Translations under genes and position numbers: made by a program | Notes under the pieces: generated by a model | The model's database searches: none | The model's input: only the letters and a program-made list of their open reading frames with translations | Told to the model about the DNA's origin: nothing | NCBI GenBank assembly: GCA_027366165.1 | Contig: DAHXKX010000010.1 | Location: 1 to 32,930, forward strand | DNA from: Actinomycetota bacterium | GTDB lineage: Bacteria > Actinomycetota > Acidimicrobiia > Acidimicrobiales > Acidimicrobiaceae | DNA length: 32,930 nucleotides | Direction: 5' to 3' | In this document: one piece after another, positions 8,501 through 16,997 of the stretch | How positions within the stretch are numbered: position 1 is the stretch's first letter | Layout: the number at the start of each line of letters is the position of its first letter

Positions 8501-8830
8501 ATGCAAGTCTCTTATAGGAAACTGCTCCCAGCATCTGATCTTCGTTCGACCCACAACAACCTGCGCATCAATCGAATCGAAGCAGAGGTCGAGGGGTCGA
8601 TAGTCGATATCACAGCTTTCCTCCCTGGAACTTATGAAGTGGCGAACTGGTTGATGATGCCTTAATATGCAGTTCTCAAGACCGTTGACAATATGAAACA
8701 ATGGGTCTTCGCCAGTGTGTTTGACCGCGATGCTCTGAAGGTCATTATTCACTCAGATCGAGACTGTGTAGAGGTGCCCAGCTTGCTGTGTCCGCTTGCA
8801 CAGGCAGCCAAGTCATTGGCATTTGCCGAC
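8501..8830 (+). pseudogene. Small ORF with in-frame stop, probable gene remnant
   Basis: An ATG at 8501 follows GAGGTGGAG at good spacing and opens a 54-codon frame (MQVSYRKLLPASDL to ANWLMMP) ending in TAA at 8663-8665. This ORF is too short for the supplied track. The same frame stays open after the TAA (YAVLKTVDNMKQWVFASVFDRDALKVI) and runs into antisense of the L,D-transpeptidase gene, where it no longer looks like protein. I read this as a broken gene; a genuine 54-aa peptide is the alternative. No family is recognised. The other track ORFs here (8376-8603, 8456-8752) look like shadows. Confidence 0.35.
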
Positions 8831-8833
8831 GAG

Positions 8834-9961
8834 CTAGGAAATCGAGACGAGCGATCCATAATGAATCCATTTCCATGCAATCGCTGCTTGCTGAACCGGT
8901 AGCTCCACGCACCCCAGGCTTTGAGGGAAGCCGTAGCTGGACCTGACGAATCCATGGATCGCCACGCTTCCTTGGATGTAGTTCACCCATTTGACGCCGT
9001 GGTCGATGTAGTAAGACCCGTTGATGTTTTTGCCACGCATTGTCTGGGTTGGATAGCGCATGTAAACGAAGAAGATCCCCGTGGGAGTAGGGGTCTGGCT
9101 CACTCCTGTGTTGACGAGACTGTGCAGCACCTCATTGGCATCGTGATAGATCGTGATGGTTTCAGGTGCAACCTCGGAGACAACTGCATAGGTGTAGCCA
9201 TTTGGATTCGGCATATTTGCTGCTTCAGCATTGAGCAGTGCGGGCCATATAAGAGTTCGAATTGAGGTATAGACAGGCATGCCATGAACTCTCTCAAAGC
9301 TGACCAGGGCACCTTGGGTCATTTTTCCGAAGACGCCAGGTGTGAAAGAGGCCTTGATTGAAGCGGGGATATTGGGATACCCCCAGGAAAAGCTCCCTGA
9401 AACTGGCGAGTATAGTTGTTGTGTGGGTGAGGTGCCGGAAGCAGCCTGGGTCGGGCTCCATTTCAAAGGGAGATAGCCCAAAATAGCCAGTAACTGCTGG
9501 ATGCGCAGGACGGATCCGGCTTCGGTCGTCCAGGAAATGTCTATTGCGTGAGCTAGGACATCTCCATCATTAGCCACGATACCTTGGCTCCCTACTGCAG
9601 TGCTTTTTATTGTTACCGAGGTACCAGGCAAAAGGGTGTTGTCCGGAACGAACTCCACCACGTTAGGGCTTACTGATCTCCAACTTCCAGCGACTGAGGT
9701 TTGTAGTTGCGATAAAGCACCAGGCTCTACGGCTTGGTTGAAGCTGATCTTGAAAGGTCCCTTTGGTGGAGCAGTCGAAGAGGAGGCTGGCGGGCTTACG
9801 CTGACGACCTTTAGAGCGCCCGATGGTCCAGATACCGGCAAGACAGTACCTGAACCGGTGCCATAGGCCTTTGACTCCTGCCAGTAAGCCACTCCTAGAA
9901 CTGCCAGCAATAGTAGAGATACAGCTGCCAGGCGGTTCCAAAATCTAGGCGAGCGTCTCAA
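8834..9961 (-). CDS. L,D-transpeptidase (YkuD) with N-terminal Ig-like domain
   Basis: The 375-aa secreted or membrane-anchored enzyme makes 3-3 cross-links in peptidoglycan through a cysteine acyl-enzyme. The N-terminal hydrophobic segment (about residues 10-27) is followed by a low-complexity Ser/Pro linker. An Ig-like domain follows (about 45-130; FKISFNQAVEPGALS and NTLLPGTSVTIKSTA). A middle region resembles the peptidoglycan-binding and linker part of actinobacterial Ldt proteins. The YkuD domain ends the protein with IHGFVRSSYGFPQSLGCVELP, giving the catalytic His and Cys; the usual SHGC reads SLGC. The start is TTG 9961, chosen because GAGGG lies 9 nt upstream and no better in-frame start precedes the signal anchor. 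It is monocistronic. Confidence 0.88.
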   Translation of the reverse strand: MRRSPRFWNRLAAVSLLLLAVLGVAYWQESKAYGTGSGTVLPVSGPSGALKVVSVSPPASSSTAPPKGPFKISFNQAVEPGALSQLQTSVAGSWRSVSPNVVEFVPDNTLLPGTSVTIKSTAVGSQGIVANDGDVLAHAIDISWTTEAGSVLRIQQLLAILGYLPLKWSPTQAASGTSPTQQLYSPVSGSFSWGYPNIPASIKASFTPGVFGKMTQGALVSFERVHGMPVYTSIRTLIWPALLNAEAANMPNPNGYTYAVVSEVAPETITIYHDANEVLHSLVNTGVSQTPTPTGIFFVYMRYPTQTMRGKNINGSYYIDHGVKWVNYIQGSVAIHGFVRSSYGFPQSLGCVELPVQQAAIAWKWIHYGSLVSIS

Positions 9962-10600
9962 TTACATCAACCCTCAACTGGTCCATGTAACTACGGTAAC
10001 AGGGGAGGGGTGTCTAGTACATGTCAGATGAAGGCTCGAGAAGGCGAGTCCGATCCTGTAAGACCCAGATAATCCGCCACCGGTGGCAAAAGCAAAAAAT
10101 AGGGACTGAAAGGGGAGAGACTGGAAAATAGACGCAGCACGGAATACAGTACACCCGAGGTCAGGTTGAAGCTGCCATAAGTTTCAATCACCAACGCTAG
10201 CACCAGGGATGACGTATTTGATCGTCTCTTTCGCAGGCCACAACGCGGACGTTTCATCGTCAAAACATGAACCCTATTATAAATCTGCCGCTCAAAACAA
10301 AGCAGCGCCAGCCTGCTGCCAAAACTACAGCAGATTCCACACCACACCGGTGGCACGGCCTGATTCTTGCTCCAGTTATAAATCCAGGCTAAGAACCGGC
10401 TCTAGTCGAAATCTACTAACGCTTGGCTAGCGGCACGAAGGCTCCGGCTGCTCATTTCTGAGCGGCATCTGAAATCTGCCGCCATGTGTTTGTCTGAATC
10501 GATTGGTAGCTTGTGACCGCAGTGTGCGGCGTGAACAGAGGCGTTTTCCGAGGCGTACCCATACGTAGGAAACTGATCGAAATTGGAATCTATTAAGCGG
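9962..10600. other. Gene-free stretch upstream of the LCP remnant
   Basis: I see no gene here. The minus-strand ORF 10024-10356 and plus-strand ORF 10209-10430 lack ribosome binding sites and family features. The region probably holds the promoter of the L,D-transpeptidase gene and the decayed 5' end of the LCP gene. Confidence 0.45.
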
Positions 10601-10619
10601 TGCTTGTAGGGACTGGCAG

Positions 10620-11695
10620 GTGGTAGTGCGTATATCTATGCCCGGTATCGCAATCGTCAGATTCTCAAGATTCATGGAATGGCAGGGTCACCCTTGGGCG
10701 CCGGCTCACCGATAGGTATCCTTATTGCCGGCACATACCCTCGGCAGGGTCTGACCGCAGTGCAACGGAAATTGTATGGCAACATGACGGTTACCGGAAG
10801 AAATCGAAGCCATGCGACGATGATTGTGTGGGTGATACCCAGTTCAAAAAGGATTTTGCTGCTGTCTATACCGTATGACACGTTCGTTCCGACATACGGT
10901 ACCCGTGGTCCTAAGAAGGCGGTGACGCCCTCAATTTCAGTCCGAAAACACTGGTTAAAACCATCAAAAGCAGCACATCCGCGTACCGATCAATGCCTGA
11001 ATCGGAGTGAATTTCAAGGGGGTGACGCAGCTGGTGCGATCACTGGTAGGGATCAAGGTCGACTTCCGTTGCCTATCGCAAGACGCTGTGTCCGGTTTGA
11101 ACGTTGGTGTAGGATGCCAGGTCCTAAATGGACCTCATGCCCTGGTGCTTGCTCGAAGTCGGTTATTCCAGTGTTGCAGATGGCCGCTGGCTGTATGACG
11201 GCAGCAGTGGTTTCGGTCGCATTCACAGGCAGTACACCGTTATACGCGCAATGATCAACGTGACCAAGGCGAGTATCGTGACAAATTCCCTTGCACGGAA
11301 TGCGTTCATCGGTACCACAGTCAAAACGTGGAGATGAACTCGAAATTGAGTCTTGGACAACTTGTGCGTTTGGCAATGGATTTTCGCTCGTGTTCCGATT
11401 CAAATCTGACGACGTACACCGGTCCCACACAGATTGTCAACAACTACGGAAAAAACGGAGACGTGCCATTCCCATTAAATAGTCTTGATGCAGGCGTTGT
11501 GGCAAAGTTTCTATCAGAAGGGTACACAACTGCGGCTCCCACGTCGGGGGGGTCGGCGCTGCTGGTGCGACCACCTCATCCCAGCCGTCTTTTAGTTCGT
11601 CACTCTCCCACAATAATGGATTCGAAAGTTCAGAATCGAACAAGACCGAACTTCGATCCGGTCCCGTGTTGAACTGCTACTTTCTGACCGAGTAG
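10620..11695 (+). pseudogene. LytR-CpsA-Psr (LCP) family gene, frameshifted pseudogene
   Basis: Pieces of an LCP protein, the family that attaches wall polymers to peptidoglycan, appear in order but in different frames. They are GSAYIYARYRNRQILKIHG and the pre-LCP segment near 10635-10750; ILLLSIPYDTFVPTYGTRGPK near 10850-10920; GPKTLVKTIK near 10950; VNFKGVTQLV through GLNVGVGCQVLNGPHALVLARSR near 11007-11160; GRWLYDGSSGFGRIHRQYTVIRAMI near 11185-11260; LSLGQLVRLAMDF near 11340; and a Ser-rich tail ending at TAG 11693-11695. At least four frame changes and a TGA (10998-11000) break it. One change sits in a run of seven G (11546-11552). The gene is clearly dead, although a few breaks could be sequencing errors. 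Confidence 0.82.
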
Positions 11696-11836
11696 AGAGC
11701 GAATCGTGTCCCATAGAGCCTTCGGACTCCGATACCACCCGGGCAGGGACTCCCGTGTCGAGTGATCCTAGATCGAACCCTCGCAAGTCGATTCACCAAA
11801 AGGCTCTCAGCTTGGAGACTCTAGGGTCTTTCTAAA

Positions 11837-12049
11837 TTACCTCTTGATCTTCAAAATGTATCTGGTGGCAACACCTCCCACAAGAACAACGCCCACAAGG
11901 GCTAGAGTCCCAAAAAAGAAGTAAATCGCGGCAGCCAGTATTACAGCCCCACCTGCCATACGAAGCTGGACACGGTAGCGGCCCGGGTGGGCGATTATTC
12001 GCAACAGCGGTACCAATGCCCTGCCATTGCTGGGGGAAGTGCTTGACAT
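11837..12049 (-). CDS. Small two-span membrane protein of unknown function
   Basis: The 70-aa protein starts at ATG 12049 (MSSTSPSNGRALVPL), behind CAGGAGGTTTACC, not at the track's 12103. After a short polar N-terminus and a basic stretch (HPGRYRVQLRM), two adjacent hydrophobic segments follow (AGGAVILAAAIYFFFGT and LALVGVVLVGGVATRYIL), ending in KIKR. This is a membrane hairpin with both ends probably inside. No family is recognised. The strong ribosome binding site and clean topology support a real gene. Confidence 0.6.
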   Translation of the reverse strand: MSSTSPSNGRALVPLLRIIAHPGRYRVQLRMAGGAVILAAAIYFFFGTLALVGVVLVGGVATRYILKIKR

Positions 12050-12103
12050 GGTAAACCTCCTGGAGTCTACGTTAGCCCCATATGGTCTCTTGCGGAGGGT
12101 CAC

Positions 12104-12563
12104 ACTGACCTTGAAAGTTGCCTCACTCCTGGTTTCGGTGGAACTATTGGGTGCTTCGCTCTGCGCCGGCCAGGGCTAACGGATGCAAAGATCGTAAATT
12201 TAGGCTGGATATGTGAATCCCGAGAAGCGAATTAGCCCCTCTAAATGTTCCATGTGCCTAAATAGGGCGTATTCTCTCGATACTCCCGCACACATACGAT
12301 TTCGGCCCTGTGGAGATGCCAACATGGAGGCCAAATTTTTCAACGTCGACTGTTGATCTTGGGTAGTACAAGAGCTGATCGTGGCGTTTCCTTGCCACGA
12401 TTGCCAAGATATAGAGTTCATTACAATCACGTCGCAGTTCGTTATCTATGAACGCTATTAGTGGGACGTAATGCAAGGGATTTTCGATAATCGAGTCTGT
12501 GGATTTTCCCCTGACCCGTAGCGTCAATTCAATGCCGTAAAAAGGCAACTGTAAAACACTCCT
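12104..12563. other. Intergenic region, nothing recognised
   Basis: The two overlapping minus-strand ORFs here (12200-12430 and 12258-12548) have no ribosome binding site and no recognisable features. The region separates the small membrane protein gene from the divergent unknown pair at 12564. Confidence 0.4.
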
Positions 12564-13160
12564 GTGACCTCGGATAATTTGACAGAAGTCGATGCCCTGA
12601 TCGCAACGCGGGCCGAGCTTGCTCGCGGAGCAGACGACGCCCTGTACGAGCTGGAAAAATGCGAATCGGATTTCTTAAAGCGATACAGCGATCATCGATC
12701 CACGCAAACCAAGCTCTATCTGCTCTCCACCTCTGCGATTGGCTGTGGCGCATATCTCGTCGTTGACACGGAATCTCCTGAAACGGTCACGCTTCGCGGC
12801 TACGACCGACCGGAGTGTCTCGCTGGCACAGGTGAAGTGCCCAATCCGCTATACATCAATGCCAATCTGACCGAAGAGGAACTGGCGCGAATAGCTGACT
12901 ATCATGCCCAAGATGCTCGGGACTTCCCCAAGTATGATCCGGGAGAACCGACATCGATCAGACTTCTGGCGGAGGCTTTGTTGGTGCGCGGCCAGTACAT
13001 AGAAGCGCTCCGCAACACTGACGATGCCGCCAAAATTGTGGCCCTCCGCGGCGACGACTGCCCCTCGCCTTCGCTCGCCCGAACCAACTACAGCAGTTCA
13101 AATGATCCCCCCACAATCACTTTGTATCCTTCAGGCACGTCAGCGGAGGTGCGAGCATGA
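12564..13160 (+). CDS. Protein of unknown function, first gene of a two-gene unit
   Basis: I do not recognise this 198-aa protein. It is soluble, acidic and alanine/leucine-rich, with a probable N-terminal helical region (about residues 8-60; EVDALIATRAELARGADDALYELEKCESDFLKRY) and a proline/serine-rich tail. The middle (YLLSTSAIGCGAYLVVDTESPETVTLRGYDRP) looks like beta structure. The start is GTG 12564 with only a weak upstream purine stretch. The stop overlaps the start of the next gene (ATGA), which supports translational coupling and that both are genuine. Codon use looks like the GC-richer left part of the window, unlike the island that begins just downstream. It could be cargo of an old mobile element, but nothing shows this directly. 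Confidence 0.55.
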   Translation: MTSDNLTEVDALIATRAELARGADDALYELEKCESDFLKRYSDHRSTQTKLYLLSTSAIGCGAYLVVDTESPETVTLRGYDRPECLAGTGEVPNPLYINANLTEEELARIADYHAQDARDFPKYDPGEPTSIRLLAEALLVRGQYIEALRNTDDAAKIVALRGDDCPSPSLARTNYSSSNDPPTITLYPSGTSAEVRA

Positions 13161-13399
13161 GCGTGAAAGATGATGCGCTACGGCAACTCTCCGACCTCGA
13201 TCTCGAACTGCGCGAGACTGTGCTCTCACTTGCCATTGCGCAGAAAATCTCTGACAACTCTCCCGCGCAGGCACGGGCTTCGATGCTCGCGGCTACAGTC
13301 CGCAAAACCAAAACGACAGCTGTAAGCAATGACAAAGAGGTCTCGGAGCTGAAGGGTCTGCGTCAGATCTTCCTCGCAAAAAATGGCGCAACAAAGTAA
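13157..13399 (+). CDS. Small helical protein of unknown function, possibly truncated
   Basis: This 80-aa, largely helical protein overlaps the preceding gene by 4 bp. The sequence (DDALRQLSDLDLELRETVLSLAIAQKI; then DKEVSELKGLRQIFLAKNG) suggests a coiled coil or helical bundle. It ends at TAA 13397-13399, yet the same frame stays open for 47 further codons to TAG 13541-13543. That extension still looks protein-like (EPALELAELRNELRLYRATMDRLMG), so a longer parent gene may have gained a premature stop. No family is recognised. It probably works with the upstream partner. Confidence 0.5.
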   Translation: MSVKDDALRQLSDLDLELRETVLSLAIAQKISDNSPAQARASMLAATVRKTKTTAVSNDKEVSELKGLRQIFLAKNGATK

Positions 13400-13571
13400 G
13401 AACCGGCTCTCGAATTGGCTGAACTGCGGAATGAACTTCGCCTGTATCGTGCGACCATGGACCGATTGATGGGGGTCCGCCATCTTCGTCTTGAATTCTG
13501 CGCGACGCTGTCTTTGCGGCGACATTGTCTGGATCGGTCATAGGGGATACCTCACGATACCGAACGATCCC

Positions 13572-15914
13572 TCATAAATTGATTAATGGTGAATATGCCA
13601 GATGAAGGAGGCTTACCAAAATTATGTTACTTAGTAGCCCCATAACTACGGCTGACACGACGGCAAATATGATTCTTCCACCTAATGTCTTGAATGCACG
13701 CCTAGTAGCAATCATGCCAAAAACTAAAAGAAAAACGACAACACCGATCAAAAAGCCGAACAAGTAGCACGCAACTATAAGGCCGACAAACCAAAAGATC
13801 CCTGCCACTTCGCGGGTATATTGCCCATCCTTTCCCCAAGAATTATCCGCAATCTGCGGAAGTTCTTGCGCAGATTTACCAAGTGCGAAAAACGTCAGGA
13901 TCTTGGTGGAGATTTGGCCTGGATTCTGGAGTAGTTTAACATGCGATGTTCCCGCCGACCTCTTCTTTTGGCGGCCCAAATCACGACTTTCTCCAGGCTT
14001 AGGTGAGCTTCTCATTTTATGATACCTAAAATACCTGCGAACATCAGATGGGAATCGCCATGCTGAGCCTACTGTTAGCGCGGAAGCTCCAATCGCTGGC
14101 ATCAGATATGTTGCTTTATCGTATCGGAATAATCCATAGGCTAATACGAATACCCCAGTAGCGATAAGTAGGGAATTGGTAAGAACGGCCAACAGGGGAT
14201 ACCCATAATCAACGTTTTCACTTTGGGGATGACTCGATGACGATGGTACTACCCGATTTTTATGCAGGAACAAAGTTCGTTCATCTGAGGTACGACCACT
14301 CTGAGTTATAGCGGGACTTTCAACGAATGCTGAGCCTATAGTGGACTCAACCTCACCGGTAGATTTATCTGCGAATTTAGCACGAGACCCCAGTTCGCGT
14401 TTGCGGTCCAATGCCTTCCAAATCAAAGCAGCTATCGCGAAAATGAAAAGCAAGTCTGCAAATGGTTGGTGCCAAAGAAAACTAAAACCGGGGAATACCT
14501 TGATCGTGAGATACACGTTTGACTCAAAAGTCGTTCCTAGCACTAGTCCAATAACGACTGCTGGCAAAGAATAGCGAAGTCTCCGCAGGGCGAAACCGAC
14601 AATCACGAATACCGCCATTTCACCTACAACAAAAATGGAACCTTCTGCGGCAAAAGTACCTATTACCACTAAAGACATGACTAACGGTACAATACATAAT
14701 CCAGGAACTCTTGTAATTTGAGCTAGGGTAGGCGTGAGTAACAGGCCACCAACCGTACCAATTAGACCTCCAATTGCAATTATCCATACCATTTCATACG
14801 TCAGTACTGGGTAGTGCTTAACAAAGCCGTAACCAGGGTCCACATTCTTAAGCGCAAGCACTACCAACAAAAGAGCACTCCCTACTCCACCCGGAATTCC
14901 AAGGCCAAGAAGTGGTATGAGTCCACCTGCTTCCTTTGCAAGAGAGGAACCTTCAGCTGCAATGATTCCCTCAGAAATGCCCGATCCAAAAAGATGCTTT
15001 TTCTTTCTCGATATCTGCTGAGCTACGCTATAAGACAGAAAGTTAGCGGCAAATCCTCCAATGCCAGGAACTACCCCCGTGATAACTCCAATACACGCAC
15101 TGCGTATGACAACACCTAGGTGGTGAAAAGTCTCGATAACTCCCTGGATACTCTGGTTTCTAAAGTCCCTGCCGAGTTCGGCCGGTGTCGTGAGACCGAC
15201 CTCTCTGCCTAGCATGTCTTGTTTTGCCACCTTTGTGGCCGAACCAAATAGCAGTACCATCTGCGGTATTGCCAACATTCCCAAAACAAGAGCAATCAAA
15301 TCTATACCGCTTAGGAGTCCGAGTGAATGAAACGTGTACCGTTCAGCTCCAGTTATATAGGATTCGCCTACAGACGCAAACACAATTCCTAGGCCAGCCG
15401 AAGTAAGTGCCTTGCTCGAACTATCAGTACCAAGAGTGCTTACAAGAATCAACGCCAATGAAATTAATGCCACGTATTCAGGTGGGTGAAAAGTGACAGA
15501 AAGCTGATTTATGAACTGCAAAAGTCCTATTAGTACTGCGCATCCAATCAAACCACCAATAAGGGTTGATGAGGCAGATATTCCCAGTGCTCTTCCAGCC
15601 TCACCCCGCTGTGCCATCGGAAATCCGTCGAATGTTACAGCAAATGCCTCTGGGTGTGCAGGCGTATTCAGCAAGATCGATGTTATAGAAGCGCTGTAAT
15701 AACTCCCAGCTAAAACGGCCAAAAATAGACTAGCCACTTCTTCGACGGTAAGGCGGAACGCAAAAGCTACAACAATACTCATTATGACGGGCCCGCCTAA
15801 ACCGGGAATTACGCCGGCCAAAAGCCCAATGAGAGAACCAGCTATGAGAAAAATTAATGAGTCCTTGTTCGTAACGAGCGTGAATAGTGCTTGCAAGAGG
15901 TAATGGCCAACCAC
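13572..15914 (-). CDS. tctA: TTT transporter large permease fused to a TctB-like domain (copy 1)
   Basis: The 780-aa integral membrane protein is the permease of a tripartite tricarboxylate (TTT) transporter, a secondary system fed by a periplasmic or lipoprotein receptor (TctC). Residues about 1-510 are TctA: GLLAGVIPGLGGPV near the start, a repeat GVITGVVPGIGGFAANF mid-protein, and LLGLGIPGGVGSALLL. The usual NIPGE-type loop reads NTPAHPEAFAVTFDGFPMAQRGEAGRALG. After a polar linker (about 515-575) come two spans, a basic loop and two to three more spans (about 580-780), matching the four-span TctB small subunit, which is normally separate. The start is GTG 15914. The related receptor gene tctC (16998-18164) lies about 1.1 kb upstream on the same strand, separated by a transposase remnant. 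The substrate is unknown. Confidence 0.88.
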   Translation of the reverse strand: MVGHYLLQALFTLVTNKDSLIFLIAGSLIGLLAGVIPGLGGPVIMSIVVAFAFRLTVEEVASLFLAVLAGSYYSASITSILLNTPAHPEAFAVTFDGFPMAQRGEAGRALGISASSTLIGGLIGCAVLIGLLQFINQLSVTFHPPEYVALISLALILVSTLGTDSSSKALTSAGLGIVFASVGESYITGAERYTFHSLGLLSGIDLIALVLGMLAIPQMVLLFGSATKVAKQDMLGREVGLTTPAELGRDFRNQSIQGVIETFHHLGVVIRSACIGVITGVVPGIGGFAANFLSYSVAQQISRKKKHLFGSGISEGIIAAEGSSLAKEAGGLIPLLGLGIPGGVGSALLLVVLALKNVDPGYGFVKHYPVLTYEMVWIIAIGGLIGTVGGLLLTPTLAQITRVPGLCIVPLVMSLVVIGTFAAEGSIFVVGEMAVFVIVGFALRRLRYSLPAVVIGLVLGTTFESNVYLTIKVFPGFSFLWHQPFADLLFIFAIAALIWKALDRKRELGSRAKFADKSTGEVESTIGSAFVESPAITQSGRTSDERTLFLHKNRVVPSSSSHPQSENVDYGYPLLAVLTNSLLIATGVFVLAYGLFRYDKATYLMPAIGASALTVGSAWRFPSDVRRYFRYHKMRSSPKPGESRDLGRQKKRSAGTSHVKLLQNPGQISTKILTFFALGKSAQELPQIADNSWGKDGQYTREVAGIFWFVGLIVACYLFGFLIGVVVFLLVFGMIATRRAFKTLGGRIIFAVVSAVVMGLLSNIILVSLLHLAYSPLINL

Positions 15915-16456
15915 TTTAGAGTCTCGCCTTACAACTAAGAAGATCAGTAAAAATTGACCTCAAGGCACTTCCGTACCTGTATTCCGCATGACACATTTCA
16001 TGAAAGTCCGCTGGTTGCGGACTTGACGGATGGATCTTACGAAGTTGCTTTTCAATCATCGCAAAAACTAGTTTCCTAGTCGGAGGAGCGACAAACATAA
16101 CGCGCGTGGCGTAAAAATAGTATTTGACTGAATTAGTTCGCGCGTCCTTAAAAATGTTCATCACTACCCCATAAGTACAATTATCACGTTTCGTGTTGAA
16201 GTTCCGAACAAACGGCTATCTTCTGATTTTGTGTCCTCTAAGTACTCACATGCTTTTGCTTTGTCGAGGAAAACATTCGCACAACCGTTATGGAAACTTC
16301 ACGCCCGATCCACGCATCCCTATTTTGGTGTTCGCATACTCGACTGCAGTGTGAATCGGATTGGATGGCAACAAATTGGCACAATAGTTTCTCCAGGTCC
16401 TCCTTTCTCGAAACAATTATTCCGCATGAAAAAGTGAGTTCGGTTCATCTGTTGTA
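15915..16456. other. Gap upstream of tctA copy 1
   Basis: I see no supported gene. Minus-strand ORF 15916-16164 ends in the leader of the permease gene and has no recognised features. The gap plus the ISL3 remnant breaks what would otherwise be a continuous tctC-tctA operon, so the permease gene may need its own promoter here; none stands out. Confidence 0.4.
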
Positions 16457-16852
16457 TCACTGACATAACTTTATGAGGGCTGGATGCATTGAGAGAGGTC
16501 CAGTCCGGTTCGGATGGCGGAATGAGAATCCCACCAGTTGAATGCCTGGCAGGGCGATCTGGCTCGACCCAGTTATAACTCCATGGCTCGGACACTTTAG
16601 CCTGCGAGGCGGGCAGAATAGCCAAGTTTCGCGTACTCCCATGTCCAGGTGACTCAAGCGGGAGTCGACTATTTTGGTGTCATGGCAGGATATGGTTGAA
16701 GACTTGCACTTTGGAAAGGCGAGCTTACGCCGGGTGAGCTTAAGGTCCACCAACACTTCTCTCCGAGAGACAGAAATTTCCCGTACAGCGAAACCATTTA
16801 GATTTAGGATCTGCTTTAGTCGGGTAGTAACGTGCACGGGTTCATTCTCCAA
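16457..16852 (-). pseudogene. ISL3-family transposase, N-terminal remnant
   Basis: The first 95 or so residues of this 131-aa ORF match the zinc-binding and DNA-binding N-terminus of ISL3 transposases: TRLKQILNLNGFAVREISVS, then DSRLSHLDMGVRETWLFCPPRRLKCPSHGVI. The first cysteine pair is damaged (LAFPKCK instead of a C-P-x-C pair). The large catalytic DDE part is missing, and the last 35 residues look unrelated. It is a truncated insertion-sequence remnant, not a working gene. It sits between tctC copy 1 and tctA copy 1. Confidence 0.75.
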
Positions 16853-16904
16853 TCTTTGGTCGCTTTCAACTCCAACTTTAGGGTTCGAATCCGTGCACGT
16901 TACT
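16826..16904. repeat. 18-bp near-perfect inverted repeat at the ISL3 remnant
   Basis: Left arm AGTAACGTGCACGGGTTC (16826-16843) and right arm GAATCCGTGCACGTTACT (16887-16904) are reverse complements with one mismatch, separated by 43 bp. The left arm lies inside the first codons of the remnant transposase and the right arm upstream. It could be a stem-loop in the transposase leader or part of an element end. Confidence 0.8.
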
Positions 16905-16997
16905 TGGGGGATATTTCGGCTCTAGTCAGGCTTGAACTGGGACTACTTGTCGATTCAGTGGCACTTGGGATCCACATGAGTGTCAACGGAGCCTGAT

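Noticed and set aside
12200-12548. Overlapping minus-strand ORFs upstream of the unknown pair
   Set aside because: Two frames compete for the same DNA, with no ribosome binding site and odd residue make-up.
10394-13412. TAAGAACCGGCTCT shared between about 10390 and about 13398
   Set aside because: A single 14-bp match is expected by chance in a window of this size, and similarity does not extend.
15916-16164. 82-codon minus-strand ORF right before tctA copy 1
   Set aside because: It has no ribosome binding site or recognised family, and its tail is the likely leader of the permease gene.
16881-16892. GGGTTCGAATCC, resembling a tRNA T-arm
   Set aside because: The stem does not extend beyond two or three pairs and no acceptor or anticodon arm is visible; the motif lies within the inverted repeat.
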